Positions 1 to 9,532 of a stretch of DNA of 64,000 bases are shown one piece after another (within the stretch, counting starts at the first letter, position 1; each line of letters opens with the position of its first letter). Origin of the DNA: Candidatus Nitrosocosmicus arcticus (GTDB lineage: Archaea; Thermoproteota; Nitrososphaeria; Nitrososphaerales; Nitrososphaeraceae); contig NZ_ML675588.1 in NCBI RefSeq assembly GCF_007826885.1, positions 5,762-69,761 on the forward strand, written 5' to 3'. The position numbers and the translations under genes are program-made. Below the pieces are notes generated by a model. That model searched no databases. It saw only the letters and a list, made by a program, of their open reading frames with translations, and was not told the origin of the DNA.

Positions 1-1132
1 TGGTGTTAAGTTGCGGTATTCCGATCTTTCTTAACTCATTTTGGGTTTCCTCATCTATTTTGATCTTGGATTCGATATCTTTTAATTGATTGTTTAATTC
101 GATCTCTTTTTCTCTAAAGGTTTTTTGTTCGATCTCATTGGTTTTCTCCTTTTGATTTAATTGATCAAAGTAATGTTCTACCTCTTTTATCGTAGCTCTA
201 TTTCTTTCATATTCATATGCTACTGTTGATAGTCTCTTCTCATTTTTTATTCTTTCACTGCTCGCAGAATTGGCCTGAACCAAAAATTGCTTTTTCTCTT
301 GGCTGAGGTTTTCGGTTTGTGTAGTTACTTCTTCTAGTTTTTTTGAAACCTCTTGACTTTTAATTTCCTTAAATTTTTGCTCTTCACTGAATTCTGATAT
401 TTTTTTAGTTAGATTATTTAAGCTTCCAGATAGTTTTATCGCTTTTAGTCGGTTAATCTCTGATTCTATTTGCAAATATCTATGTTGATCGTTTCTCTCT
501 TCTTCTAACTCATCAATCCTCTTTCTCACTTCGTCCATTTTAGCCAATGCTATTTCGAGCCTTCTATCTGATTCCTCAAGTTGTTTATAGGCCTGATCTT
601 TCTTTTCATCAAAATATGATAATCCTACTATATCTTCAATTATTTTTCTCCTTTCATCTGAATTTAGTTCTGATATTCTAGTAATCATCCCTTGTTGTAC
701 TATGTTCAGTTTATTAGGCGACGCGACAACTATCTCTAATAGTTCTAAGATGTTATTTCTTGATACTTTCTTTTTGTTCAAATAGTATTGACTTTCTCCA
801 GTGTTGACTCCGGACATTTCTCTTGTTATGGTGACAAGATTGTCATCCACGGGAATTCCTCTATCTTCATTGTCAAAAGTTACGCTGACTTTGACTATTT
901 TATGAGAATTATCATTTGAACTACTGTCATGAAAAAGTGATTGAAATTTGTCTACACGAAGGGCTTTTGGACTGTTCTCTCCTAAAGCAAATATGATAGC
1001 ATCAAGGATATTGCTTTTGCCCGATCCATTTGGTCCAGTTACAGCTATTAGACCTTTTTGAAAATTTAGTGAAATGTTCTTTGATCCAAACGATTTAAAT
1101 CCAAAAACATCTAATTTCTTAATATAGACCAA
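1..1132 (-). CDS. smc: Chromosome segregation ATPase SMC, N-terminal part (runs off window edge)
   Basis: SMC proteins form a ring-shaped ATPase that compacts and segregates chromosomes. This reading frame starts at a TTG at 1132 and stays open to base 1, giving about 377 residues. Near the N-terminus is a textbook Walker A motif, GPNGSGKSN (about residue 32), after the typical SMC opening with VFGFKSFGS. A Q-loop-like stretch (IVQQGMI) and then a long Lys/Glu/Leu-rich coiled coil follow, which is the first arm of the SMC rod. The hinge and C-terminal ATPase half lie outside the window. Rad50 is an alternative, but the FGFKSF opening and the motif spacing fit SMC. The start is inferred because no ATG lies upstream in frame. 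Confidence 0.9.
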   Translation of the reverse strand, partial: MVYIKKLDVFGFKSFGSKNISLNFQKGLIAVTGPNGSGKSNILDAIIFALGENSPKALRVDKFQSLFHDSSSNDNSHKIVKVSVTFDNEDRGIPVDDNLVTITREMSGVNTGESQYYLNKKKVSRNNILELLEIVVASPNKLNIVQQGMITRISELNSDERRKIIEDIVGLSYFDEKKDQAYKQLEESDRRLEIALAKMDEVRKRIDELEEERNDQHRYLQIESEINRLKAIKLSGSLNNLTKKISEFSEEQKFKEIKSQEVSKKLEEVTTQTENLSQEKKQFLVQANSASSERIKNEKRLSTVAYEYERNRATIKEVEHYFDQLNQKEKTNEIEQKTFREKEIELNNQLKDIESKIKIDEETQNELRKIGIPQLNT

Positions 1133-1186
1133 AATTATATTATATTTGGATGTTTTCTTTCTTTATTATTTCTTTTTTTTATAGGC

Positions 1187-3595
1187 TCATTTTTGTATAT
1201 TATTGTTATTGTTTTGCAGCTTTTGAATAGTTATTATTTTGACATTTTTAGCGTGATTAGTGTGTTTAGATTTATCTGAATTCAGTGCTCCTAATGTAAC
1301 CTTATTGGATGTGCTAATTATTTTGAAACCATGCTCGGGGATTAACGACATTATTTTTCTAAAATCCTGTTCATTTTCCACAATAATTTGTATAGTTCCA
1401 TCTTGGCTTAATTTAGACTTGTAAGAATGAAGTAGATTTTTTAGTATCCTTTCTTTATTGACCCTTTTTTCAGAATTATCACAAAAGATTGTGATAATGA
1501 AATTATCGACGAATTTATCTTTTATGAAAGGGAGAATGTTATCAGGGTTGCCTGGAAGAATCTCCAAATTCTCTATTTGAAGCCCTGATAATTTTGCTTG
1601 TGTATTTATTATTTCTTCTTTGTCTTTTACAATTCCTATATAATATTCGTTTTTATTTTGAGGAGCAGTGTTAATTAAATAGTCACAATTACTGGTCGAC
1701 ACATCCATGTTAATTTTTTCATATTTGGTTTTAGCATCCAAAATTAGATTATTTATTTTGTTTGAGGGATTTCCCTCGTGAAAAAATTGATATACATTAT
1801 CCCATTTTTGCCTGAAAACATCTGGAAAGTTTTTTCTGGATATTATGTCTTTAAATAATGAACCTTCTGAGAATAAAGACAAGAATCTGTCAGTTCTAGA
1901 AACAGCTTCTACCAACGGAAAATCTAGTTCTTCGTACAATTTTACCACCCTGTTCCATGCTAAGAGGGGATCAGAACTAAGATAGGTTACTGATAGATCA
2001 GCTAATGATAGAATTTCTGCAATTAGGTTGATTTTCTCTACGGAAAAATCTTGGTCATCTATTTCTTTTAACAACTGATTAAAGTTGTTATAGGCATTTT
2101 CATTAAAGGGATAGTCTGTTCTCCAGATTAATGCTTCAACTATTTTACTTTCGATCTTAGGTTCTTTACCATTTAACATTTCTGGATGAGCAGTCCCAAA
2201 TTCTTGTGTATCTACTAAAGGAGACTCATATTTTCTAAAAAATCTGATTAGTTCTTCACTATTTAACAAAAAATATGCATCATGAATTCTTTTTCTTTTT
2301 ATTTCTGCTATGGTGTTTGCTACTGTGGGAACTCTTGAATACTTTAAACCATAATGCGAGGTGCCTTGCATCGGATCGTAATCATGTAACAATGCTGCAA
2401 CTAGCATTATTTCATAGTCTCTTTTGGTAATCGTGTAACCATGAATTTCCTTTGGTAACATGTTTAGGCTCATATAGGCGACCTCTAGAGAATGATGTAG
2501 ATTATGATATTCGCTCGATCCTTCTCCTAAGCCTACCTTATCGTATTCTTTTTTTAGATATTGGGTCAATAAATGCAATTTAGTCAATGATTCCTCATTG
2601 ATACCTATGGTTCTGGCTTTTAACAAAATAGATTCAATTAGATAATCTAGAGATACACTTGAAAGATTTTCATTCGTGTATTGTATTTGACGCTTTTTAG
2701 CACCGGGAAGTATTTCTTTAGTTTTGCTATACACTATCCTTATAGGGAGACTTTTGTTTAGGTATGTAGAGAGGGATGTCAGAATATTTCCAGAATGTTT
2801 CAGAACAGGTTTTTCTTTGAAAATTATTTCATCAATTATTTTGGGTATGTTTTTATTAACATCTGAAATTATGTTTGTTATTGTATTTATTTCTGTTTGA
2901 GAGAAAATATTAAATCTTTTATATTCTGTGTTAATTACTAGCCATTGCGGAATTATAATCCTAAACATTGCATTTTTATTATCAATTGATTCATTTTTCT
3001 TTCCGGTAGAATCTGCCTGATTGAATTTTTTTAATATCACTACTACGTTGCCTTTTCCTCTTTTAGAAGGGGGATTTGCATCCTTTGTCACTTCCAGCCT
3101 TACATTTTTATTTATTTTCCGCAACTCCAATAATATCTTCCAGTATTTTCCTTTATCAAGCCAGTGGGGTACGTCGTTTTCCCTATCCCAAAAATCTACG
3201 AAACTATGGTAAGCATATCCGTCTTCTAATTGATTTGTTTCCGGATCGAATGTTTTATAGTCATATTCTCCTATGAATGGGTCTAGTTTACGACATAAAT
3301 GCCAGGTATTCCTTATCAATTTTGTAGTAATATCAAACTGTGAATGTGCCATAAGACCCCATATACAACCCAGTGCGCTAGTTATAGTAAATAGCAAGTT
3401 GGTCCAATCTCTATTCCAATCAAGTTCCTTTCCTGAAAAAAAATCTGATACTAGCGGGATGGCGAAAATACCTGTTGTGATCATCGAGGCAAACGATAAT
3501 GTAATGAAAAAGCAACTTGCATAATCATAATAGGACGAATTAAAAGTCCATTTCTTAGTCGACTTGCTTATATTCAAATCAATTTTCCACCCCAA
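1187..3595 (-). CDS. Membrane-anchored HD-domain protein with phosphodiesterase-like motifs
   Basis: This 802-residue protein has two likely membrane helices near the N-terminus (about residues 25-50 and 66-85). A soluble middle part is followed by an HD-type metal-dependent phosphohydrolase domain. Visible metal-binding motifs are EYHNLHH (362-368), LLHDYDP (402-408) and a later Asp in LSLADLSV (about 533). Their order and wording recall class I cyclic nucleotide phosphodiesterases (YHN..H, HD, and a late Asp) more than ordinary HD-GYP proteins. The last 150 residues look like a degenerate alpha/beta, perhaps methyltransferase-like, domain with no clear SAM site. The gene lies 54 bases downstream of the smc start on the same strand. 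The substrate is unknown; a cyclic-nucleotide role is inferred from motifs only. Confidence 0.7.
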   Translation of the reverse strand: MGWKIDLNISKSTKKWTFNSSYYDYASCFFITLSFASMITTGIFAIPLVSDFFSGKELDWNRDWTNLLFTITSALGCIWGLMAHSQFDITTKLIRNTWHLCRKLDPFIGEYDYKTFDPETNQLEDGYAYHSFVDFWDRENDVPHWLDKGKYWKILLELRKINKNVRLEVTKDANPPSKRGKGNVVVILKKFNQADSTGKKNESIDNKNAMFRIIIPQWLVINTEYKRFNIFSQTEINTITNIISDVNKNIPKIIDEIIFKEKPVLKHSGNILTSLSTYLNKSLPIRIVYSKTKEILPGAKKRQIQYTNENLSSVSLDYLIESILLKARTIGINEESLTKLHLLTQYLKKEYDKVGLGEGSSEYHNLHHSLEVAYMSLNMLPKEIHGYTITKRDYEIMLVAALLHDYDPMQGTSHYGLKYSRVPTVANTIAEIKRKRIHDAYFLLNSEELIRFFRKYESPLVDTQEFGTAHPEMLNGKEPKIESKIVEALIWRTDYPFNENAYNNFNQLLKEIDDQDFSVEKINLIAEILSLADLSVTYLSSDPLLAWNRVVKLYEELDFPLVEAVSRTDRFLSLFSEGSLFKDIISRKNFPDVFRQKWDNVYQFFHEGNPSNKINNLILDAKTKYEKINMDVSTSNCDYLINTAPQNKNEYYIGIVKDKEEIINTQAKLSGLQIENLEILPGNPDNILPFIKDKFVDNFIITIFCDNSEKRVNKERILKNLLHSYKSKLSQDGTIQIIVENEQDFRKIMSLIPEHGFKIISTSNKVTLGALNSDKSKHTNHAKNVKIITIQKLQNNNNNIQK

Positions 3596-3821
3596 ATGGA
3601 AATTGGGTTCTGTTTAATTTTCCATTTATTAATATTTAACTTGAATAATCACTCTTTCTATCTTATGAATGTTATTTTGTATTAGCCGCTATTGATATAA
3701 AAATTATTAAATCAACATGTACATATGATGGAATACCATAAAAGTTGGGAAGCTGCTTTGAGATTTTGAACTGGTATTCGAAATTGAAAGGAATACCGTG
3801 AAAAAAATATTGTAGACGCCG

Positions 3822-5177
3822 TTAGTAAATGTTCATTTGTTTCGCTTTATTTACTATATTTCTTATAATGTTCTTCGATGCAGAAAGCTGACTTTGGGGA
3901 TTAAATATGACTTCTAATTCCTCTTTGCTGACATTGTTGATAATTTCTTCTTCTTTTATTAAAGCATCAAAAAAATGTTCGTGTTTTTCAGATGCTTTAA
4001 AGGCTATCGATTGAATATCTCTATATGCTTTGAATCTCGAAATACCTTTTAATATCAAAACCTGCAGGATAAATTCTGCAAATATTTGACCCTTGGTCAA
4101 TTCTATATTATTTACTATTTTTTCGTTGTTTATTTTCAAACCTGCTATGATCTTTATCATTGTACTTATCATATCATCAATAAGGATGGATGACATTGGA
4201 ATAATAAAACGTTCGTTAGCTGAATTTGATAAATCTCTTTCATGCCATAATGCTATATTTTCGAAAGAAACATATAGATTTGATTTAACGATTCTGGCCA
4301 ATGAAGAGATTCTTTCGCTTTTTATCGGATTTTTTTTTACTGGTACTGCACTACTTCCCATTTGTCCTTTTTTAAATGGTTCTTGAACTTCTCCGATCTC
4401 AGTACGCTGCAAGTTTCTAATTTCGATGGCTATTTTATCTAATGTTAAAGCTATTAGTGTAATTGTGAATAACATTTCTGAATATCTCTCCCTTGGAATC
4501 ACTTGCGTTGCAGCTTCGGTAGGAAAGAGGTCTAGTTTCTTTGCAACTATTTTTTGAACCTCTAATGCATTCTCTCTCATCAAAGATCCCGTCCCCACAA
4601 CTCCTAGGGTTTTGCAAAGTAGAAATCTTTTTTTCCCCTCGTTAATCCTTGTTAGATGGTCAAGTAACTCATTTGACCAAATAGCAAATTTAAGTCCAAA
4701 GGAAGTAATACTTGCATGTTGTCCATGAGTTCTACCTACCGCAGGTAAATCTTGATATTCTATTGATTTTTTTAGTAATTCTTTGATTAGATGGTGCAAT
4801 TTTGATTCCACTATCTTAAATACGTCCCGCATCTGCATTGAGGTACTACTATCAACCACATCATTACTTGTCAAACCATAATGAATCCAAGGTTTTGAAC
4901 TTTCTGAACATAACTCGCTTATTGCTTCTACTATCGCAGCGATATCATGATCGCTTATACTTTCTAATTCTTTTACTCTTTGTACTGTTATTTTATTAGA
5001 TGAAACAACCTCTTCTATATTTTTATAAGCTTCTCTCGGAATTATGTTTAATTCAGCCTGTGCACTTGCAACTGCACATTCAAAAATTAATTCATAATTT
5101 AGTTTTCTATCTTCTTCAAAAATGTCTTTCATTTCTTTCGTTCCATATCTTCCGCTGTCTATAGGTAAAATAGGCAT
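3822..5177 (-). CDS. purB: Adenylosuccinate lyase
   Basis: PurB catalyses two fumarate-releasing steps of purine synthesis: SAICAR to AICAR and adenylosuccinate to AMP. The 451-residue length is normal. Family motifs are present: GRTHGQHAS around residues 148-156 containing the catalytic His, and the fumarase/aspartase superfamily signature SSAVPVKKNP around 275-284, which carries the flexible catalytic loop serine. The N-terminus (MPILPIDSGRYGTKEM) matches the PurB opening, supporting the ATG at 5177. It is divergent from rtcB with an 88-base spacer between the two start codons. Function is well supported. Confidence 0.95.
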   Translation of the reverse strand: MPILPIDSGRYGTKEMKDIFEEDRKLNYELIFECAVASAQAELNIIPREAYKNIEEVVSSNKITVQRVKELESISDHDIAAIVEAISELCSESSKPWIHYGLTSNDVVDSSTSMQMRDVFKIVESKLHHLIKELLKKSIEYQDLPAVGRTHGQHASITSFGLKFAIWSNELLDHLTRINEGKKRFLLCKTLGVVGTGSLMRENALEVQKIVAKKLDLFPTEAATQVIPRERYSEMLFTITLIALTLDKIAIEIRNLQRTEIGEVQEPFKKGQMGSSAVPVKKNPIKSERISSLARIVKSNLYVSFENIALWHERDLSNSANERFIIPMSSILIDDMISTMIKIIAGLKINNEKIVNNIELTKGQIFAEFILQVLILKGISRFKAYRDIQSIAFKASEKHEHFFDALIKEEEIINNVSKEELEVIFNPQSQLSASKNIIRNIVNKAKQMNIY

Positions 5178-5265
5178 TAGTCTAAAGTCAAATATTGGTT
5201 ATCTAATTTATTATTTAGGATGATTAATATTTGACAAAATTAAAATATTTATCATAAAGGGAATA

Positions 5266-6744
5266 ATGTCTGGTTCATTAGTAACAAAAAATGGTAAGCA
5301 TTTGGTTAATAAAATTTCTGACTATCAATTTCAGATATATAAAGAAGATTCGCGTGGGATGAATGTTCCTGTCACAATATTTGCGAATGATCTATTGATA
5401 TCTAAAATGGCCCTTGATCGAACACTCGATCAAGCAGTTAATGTCACAACCCTACCTGGGGTAAAAAAGCATGTAGTTGTACTTCCTGATGGTCATGAAG
5501 GATATGGATTTCCTGTGGGTGGCGTGGCTGCATCAGATTTAGAAGAGGGTATCATTAGTCCTGGTGGAGTAGGCTATGATATTAATTGTGGTGTCAGACT
5601 GATTAGAACCAATCTTCTAGAATCTGATATTCATTCTAAACTCAAAATTCTAGTTGATTCTCTATTTTCCTCCATTCCCACAGGTGTTGGAAGTGAGGGG
5701 GCTATTAAGCTGACCAGCTCAGAGCTGGATGATCTACTCATTGACGGCGCAAAATGGTCCGTAGAGAATGGTTATGGAATAGATACCGATCTTGAATCTT
5801 GTGAAGAGAATGGAAAAATGAAAGGAGCAGATCCTATAAATATTTCAACTAACGCTAGGAAACGCGGTTCAATGCAACTAGGGAGTTTGGGTTCAGGAAA
5901 TCATTTTCTTGAGATCCAAAAAGTGGACAAGATATATGATGAAGAAGCGGCCAATACAATGGGAATTAGAAAAGAAGGAGAGATACAAATCTTAATACAT
6001 TGTGGCTCCCGTGGATTTGGGCATCAAGTTTGTAGTGATTACCTACGGTTGTCAGAACAAGCTATGAAAAAATATAATCTAAATGTTGTAGATAGAGAAT
6101 TGGCCTGTGTTCCTAATACATCAGTGGAAGGAGAGAGTTATAGAAAATCCATGTTTTCTGCGCTAAATTTTGCTTGGGCAAATAGACAGATGCTTACTCA
6201 CTGGACCAGAAAGACATTTCAACGAGTTCTTCAACTAAGCGAGCAAGATCTCGGCATGGAATTAGTATATGATGTATCTCATAATATTGCAAAGGTGGAA
6301 CGTCATAGAGTTGATGGGGAAGGCTCTCGTGATTTGGTAGTGCATAGGAAAGGCGCAACACGTGCTTTCCCTCCGGGAATGGAACAACTACCCGTTAAAT
6401 TTCGATCTGTAGGACAACCTGTAATTATTCCGGGGTCCATGGGTACTGCAAGTTGGATTCTTTTGGGCTCACCTAAATCAATGGACCTTAGCTTTGGATC
6501 AACAGCCCATGGGGCAGGAAGAACTATGTCTAGATCAGAAGCAAAAAGAACTCATACGTTGGATGATGTAAAGAAAAAGCTAGAATCACGGGGCATATAT
6601 GTTAAATCTTTAACTAAAAATGGATTGATCGAAGAATCTCCAGATGCCTATAAGGATGTCGATATGGTCGCCGATGTGTCACATAAAGTGGGGATTGCCA
6701 CAAAAGTTGTTAGACTAGTCCCCCTGGGAGTTATTAAAGGTTAA
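5266..6744 (+). CDS. rtcB: RNA-splicing ligase RtcB
   Basis: RtcB joins 2',3'-cyclic phosphate and 5'-OH RNA ends using GTP and manganese. In archaea it seals tRNA exons after intron removal. The 492-residue protein contains the metal site DINCGVR (Cys108), GSLGSGNHFLE (about 206-216), the His-rich HCGSRGFGHQ block (245-254) and STAHGAGR, whose His415 corresponds to the guanylylated histidine. There is no intein insertion, unlike several archaeal RtcB genes. An ATG start lies just downstream of an A/T-rich element. The PDCD5-family gene begins one base after the stop, suggesting co-transcription. Confidence 0.96.
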   Translation: MSGSLVTKNGKHLVNKISDYQFQIYKEDSRGMNVPVTIFANDLLISKMALDRTLDQAVNVTTLPGVKKHVVVLPDGHEGYGFPVGGVAASDLEEGIISPGGVGYDINCGVRLIRTNLLESDIHSKLKILVDSLFSSIPTGVGSEGAIKLTSSELDDLLIDGAKWSVENGYGIDTDLESCEENGKMKGADPINISTNARKRGSMQLGSLGSGNHFLEIQKVDKIYDEEAANTMGIRKEGEIQILIHCGSRGFGHQVCSDYLRLSEQAMKKYNLNVVDRELACVPNTSVEGESYRKSMFSALNFAWANRQMLTHWTRKTFQRVLQLSEQDLGMELVYDVSHNIAKVERHRVDGEGSRDLVVHRKGATRAFPPGMEQLPVKFRSVGQPVIIPGSMGTASWILLGSPKSMDLSFGSTAHGAGRTMSRSEAKRTHTLDDVKKKLESRGIYVKSLTKNGLIEESPDAYKDVDMVADVSHKVGIATKVVRLVPLGVIKG

Positions 6745-6745
6745 A

Positions 6746-7207
6746 TTGGGCGCCGATAAAAATTCAGGCATGGATGATCCAGATCTTGAATTAATTAAAA
6801 AAAGAAAGATGAAAAAGCTGCAAGAGCAATTAGCCACCAAAGAAAAGGACAAGATCAATTTGGAACTCCAGGATAAAACAAATAAAAATAAACCAGAAGG
6901 AGTTGATTCTGAAAGAAATTTCTTGCTGCGCTATCTGTACGATAGAGGTGATGAAGTTTTAAAACTCGCAGAACAGCAATTTCCTTTGCAAACTAAAATT
7001 ATTATAAAGAGATTAAATGAATTGATTCGATTTGGGGAGATTTCTAAAATATCGGGTGGAGATCTGCTTGCGGTATATAGATCATTAGGTTTGAACATTC
7101 GAGTTGATACACACATTTCCATATCTGATCATGGTAAAACGATAAGTTTCTCTGATAAACTGAAACAGTCTAATGATGCAGATCCGGATTCTGATGGATT
7201 ACTATAA
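6746..7207 (+). CDS. PDCD5/TFAR19-family DNA-binding protein
   Basis: The archaeal PDCD5 family consists of small basic helical proteins thought to bind DNA. The frame opens with DDPDLELIKKRKMKKLQEQ, the characteristic start of this family. A charged linker follows, then a helical core (about residues 55-110, NFLLRYLYDRGDEVLKLAEQ to LAVYRSLGL) and an acidic tail. At 153 residues it is longer than the usual 110-120, with extra sequence at the C-terminal end. The TTG at 6746 directly follows the rtcB stop. The internal ATG at 6770 (MDDPDLE) is a strong alternative start that would match the family length better. Likely translated with rtcB. Confidence 0.8.
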   Translation: MGADKNSGMDDPDLELIKKRKMKKLQEQLATKEKDKINLELQDKTNKNKPEGVDSERNFLLRYLYDRGDEVLKLAEQQFPLQTKIIIKRLNELIRFGEISKISGGDLLAVYRSLGLNIRVDTHISISDHGKTISFSDKLKQSNDADPDSDGLL

Positions 7208-7349
7208 GTACCACCTTGTTTATTTTAAGATGTATTTTTTTTAAAGAAAGATTAGGCTTTTCTGAGATTTTTAAATATATGGGTTTCTATCCTAAAATAT
7301 CATTAAATAATCCTAGGACTTGATGTAATATTATTAAATAATTAGATCA

Positions 7350-7369
7350 TTAGTTAATTAATTAACTAA
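7350..7369. repeat. 20-bp perfect palindrome between convergent genes
   Basis: TTAGTTAATTAATTAACTAA reads identically on both strands. It sits in the 233-base spacer between the PDCD5-family gene (+) and a minus-strand exported protein gene. The placement suits a bidirectional transcription-end signal or a dimeric protein site. No loop separates the arms, so as RNA it would form a poor hairpin. Function is unproven. Confidence 0.5.
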
Positions 7370-7440
7370 ATTTCTGATGTTTTATCAGTATTGTCAAGCT
7401 TATCGTCTTTGATATCATGTATGTTGAACAGTATTCTCTC

Positions 7441-8289
7441 CTATGAAATAATTGGATCAACTCTTTGAACAGTTAACGCATGATTATCTGTCAAGGTGTC
7501 GGAGATAATTTCTGTATCTCTGAGTAGTATTTCAGAGGCATTGATATCAATTTTCTCATTTGCATTGTTCTCTGAAATCTTATTCTTGATAATTGACAAA
7601 GGATCAACAATTTCATCGGGATCAATATGGAAGACAGCTGTGAGATTGTTTATTTGATTCTTATCTCTTGGTAGAACTGAAAAATCTACTTTTAAATATA
7701 CTACTTCTTTGTTTAGATCGTCCAAAGTATTCACTGTGTGCAGTACATCTACATTAATTAGATTACCAATTTCGGTTTCGTTTAGAATAATATTCGCTTG
7801 CCGATTATTTAGAAAGTTGTTTACTAATAATCCATTATCAACACTGATTTCTAGTTTTATGATACCCTCTGTGAATTTTTTAGATAAAGCATAAGTAGAA
7901 TTAGTGGCGTTGTTATATTGGATTGGAAATATTTTTGCGCAATTAATGTTAGCAATATTTTCTGAGGGAATATTTAGAATGTTGAAATTATTCTTGACTT
8001 GCTGATCTATTGCAATAGCTTTCCAAATTACGGTTATTGGATAGCTTTTCTTGTTGAATAATGTAATATCCGAATCATATTTTCCGGGTCTCAATGGACC
8101 ACTATCGTCACTGATTGTACCGCAGTTAAATCTTGCATAATAGTTTACTGTTTTGTAGTTTCCTAGATCGTTACTTGGTTGAGTTGGTTGAGTTGAGGCC
8201 AATTCAATAGTTAATGTTCCATTCGATCCTAAAACCATAAATTGAAAAATAAAAACGACTAATGTTACAGTAAATATACATCGGATCAT
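7441..8289 (-). CDS. Exported protein of unknown function
   Basis: The 282-residue product begins with a basic residue and a hydrophobic stretch (about residues 2-21, FTVTLVVFIFQFMVLGS), which indicates export or N-terminal anchoring. The rest is rich in Asn, Ile and Thr with several N-x-S/T sequons, consistent with an extracellular beta-rich domain. A central block around YYARFNCGTISDDSGPLRPG resembles conserved archaeal surface proteins, but I cannot name a family. Two cysteines (in FNCGT and INCAK) could pair. It is divergent from the next exported-protein gene (86 bases between starts), so the two may share a control region. Confidence 0.6.
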   Translation of the reverse strand: MIRCIFTVTLVVFIFQFMVLGSNGTLTIELASTQPTQPSNDLGNYKTVNYYARFNCGTISDDSGPLRPGKYDSDITLFNKKSYPITVIWKAIAIDQQVKNNFNILNIPSENIANINCAKIFPIQYNNATNSTYALSKKFTEGIIKLEISVDNGLLVNNFLNNRQANIILNETEIGNLINVDVLHTVNTLDDLNKEVVYLKVDFSVLPRDKNQINNLTAVFHIDPDEIVDPLSIIKNKISENNANEKIDINASEILLRDTEIISDTLTDNHALTVQRVDPIIS

Positions 8290-8375
8290 GATATAGACGA
8301 GGTTATTTCGTCGATATAATTTTTTTTATTATCTTATCAATAATAATTATATAGCTAAAATTCCTACTTTATTTT

Positions 8376-9425
8376 ATGAAGTTTCTACTGTCGATAATTT
8401 TGATTTTTAGTTTGATATCTAGCCCTTTGTTAACTTTTTTTATATTTTCTAAGAGTGTATACGGTGATGGACTTTTCATGGAAGAATTATCCGCATCATT
8501 TGGTGATAGAACCGCAGATCTGCTGATAAAAATGGATCCACCTGTAGTAACCACAGAGACAATTCAAGATCAAGCCCAAAAACCCACCGTTCAGTTTAAA
8601 CTACTTGATTCAAAAACAAACCAAACTTTCAAAGAGGTTACTTATTTTATTACGATTGAAAAGGATGGGAAACCTTTGCTGTCTGACTGGTTCTTTAATC
8701 CTGGTGGTGACTTGTTAATACAGATGCAACCAAGAAATCAAAGTCAAATATCAGTATATGGGGAACTTGATCCTATACTTGAAGCTTATACCAGTAGGGA
8801 GGGGTCCCCAGTAGTAGCTGCTGGACCAATATTTTTGGATGGAGGTTTATACCACTTTATCGTCAGAATCGTAACCGTAGATTATTCTCGCACAATTTTG
8901 CCAGATGATCAACAACCAGTCTTTGATGGTTGGCTCAGTATTGGAGCAGCAAAGAATGCAAACTTGCCTGTAGATGGTAAATTAATTCCAACCAAAGTTC
9001 TTTCTTATTACGATGAAATAGGGAATATAACGTACAACCAAGCATCTGATTCCATCAACTTTACAATGCCGTTTAATTATGATCCTAAGAGACTGGATGA
9101 TCCTAAGAACACCGTATTTATTCATCAAGAGGTGGAAGTTCCTAAGCCTAGTGTTCTATCCTCTGACGGTGCATACCAAGGTTATACCAATGGAAAAGAT
9201 GTTACAAATGTTTTAATGGTCGATGGAAATAACCAGACAAAGGACATCATACATTTCATGCTTGCTAAACCAATTGTACAGCAAATTTCCAACGAATACT
9301 TGAATAAGACCAATCAAACATCTGCAGACGGACTCATGACATTCTCGCTGGTTCCGTCTAAAAATGGATCTATGGCAATGGGAGGAGTCATGAATCATAC
9401 GATGATGGCTATGCAACAACAATAA
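8376..9425 (+). CDS. Exported protein with Met/His-rich C-terminus
   Basis: The 349-residue product has a hydrophobic leader (residues 4-27) ending near VYGDGLF, consistent with secretion. The mature part is a predicted beta-rich domain: repeated phrases such as TYFITIEKDGK and IFLDGGLYHFIVRI look like paired beta-sandwich strands, a common theme in thaumarchaeal exported proteins. The last 16 residues contain six Met and one His (MAMGGVMNHTMMAMQQQ), a pattern often seen in copper-binding tails. No catalytic motif is recognised. The ATG at 8376 directly precedes the leader. It is divergent from the gene ending at 7441 and followed by another anchored protein on the same strand. Confidence 0.65.
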   Translation: MKFLLSIILIFSLISSPLLTFFIFSKSVYGDGLFMEELSASFGDRTADLLIKMDPPVVTTETIQDQAQKPTVQFKLLDSKTNQTFKEVTYFITIEKDGKPLLSDWFFNPGGDLLIQMQPRNQSQISVYGELDPILEAYTSREGSPVVAAGPIFLDGGLYHFIVRIVTVDYSRTILPDDQQPVFDGWLSIGAAKNANLPVDGKLIPTKVLSYYDEIGNITYNQASDSINFTMPFNYDPKRLDDPKNTVFIHQEVEVPKPSVLSSDGAYQGYTNGKDVTNVLMVDGNNQTKDIIHFMLAKPIVQQISNEYLNKTNQTSADGLMTFSLVPSKNGSMAMGGVMNHTMMAMQQQ

Positions 9426-9532
9426 TTTAAAAATTTCAAATCTAAACCTGGAGGCCGGTTATCCTTGTTCAGTATATTTTTAATTGATTCATTCAGTACA
9501 ATAACAATTTATATTATGAATTTAATTAAGAA

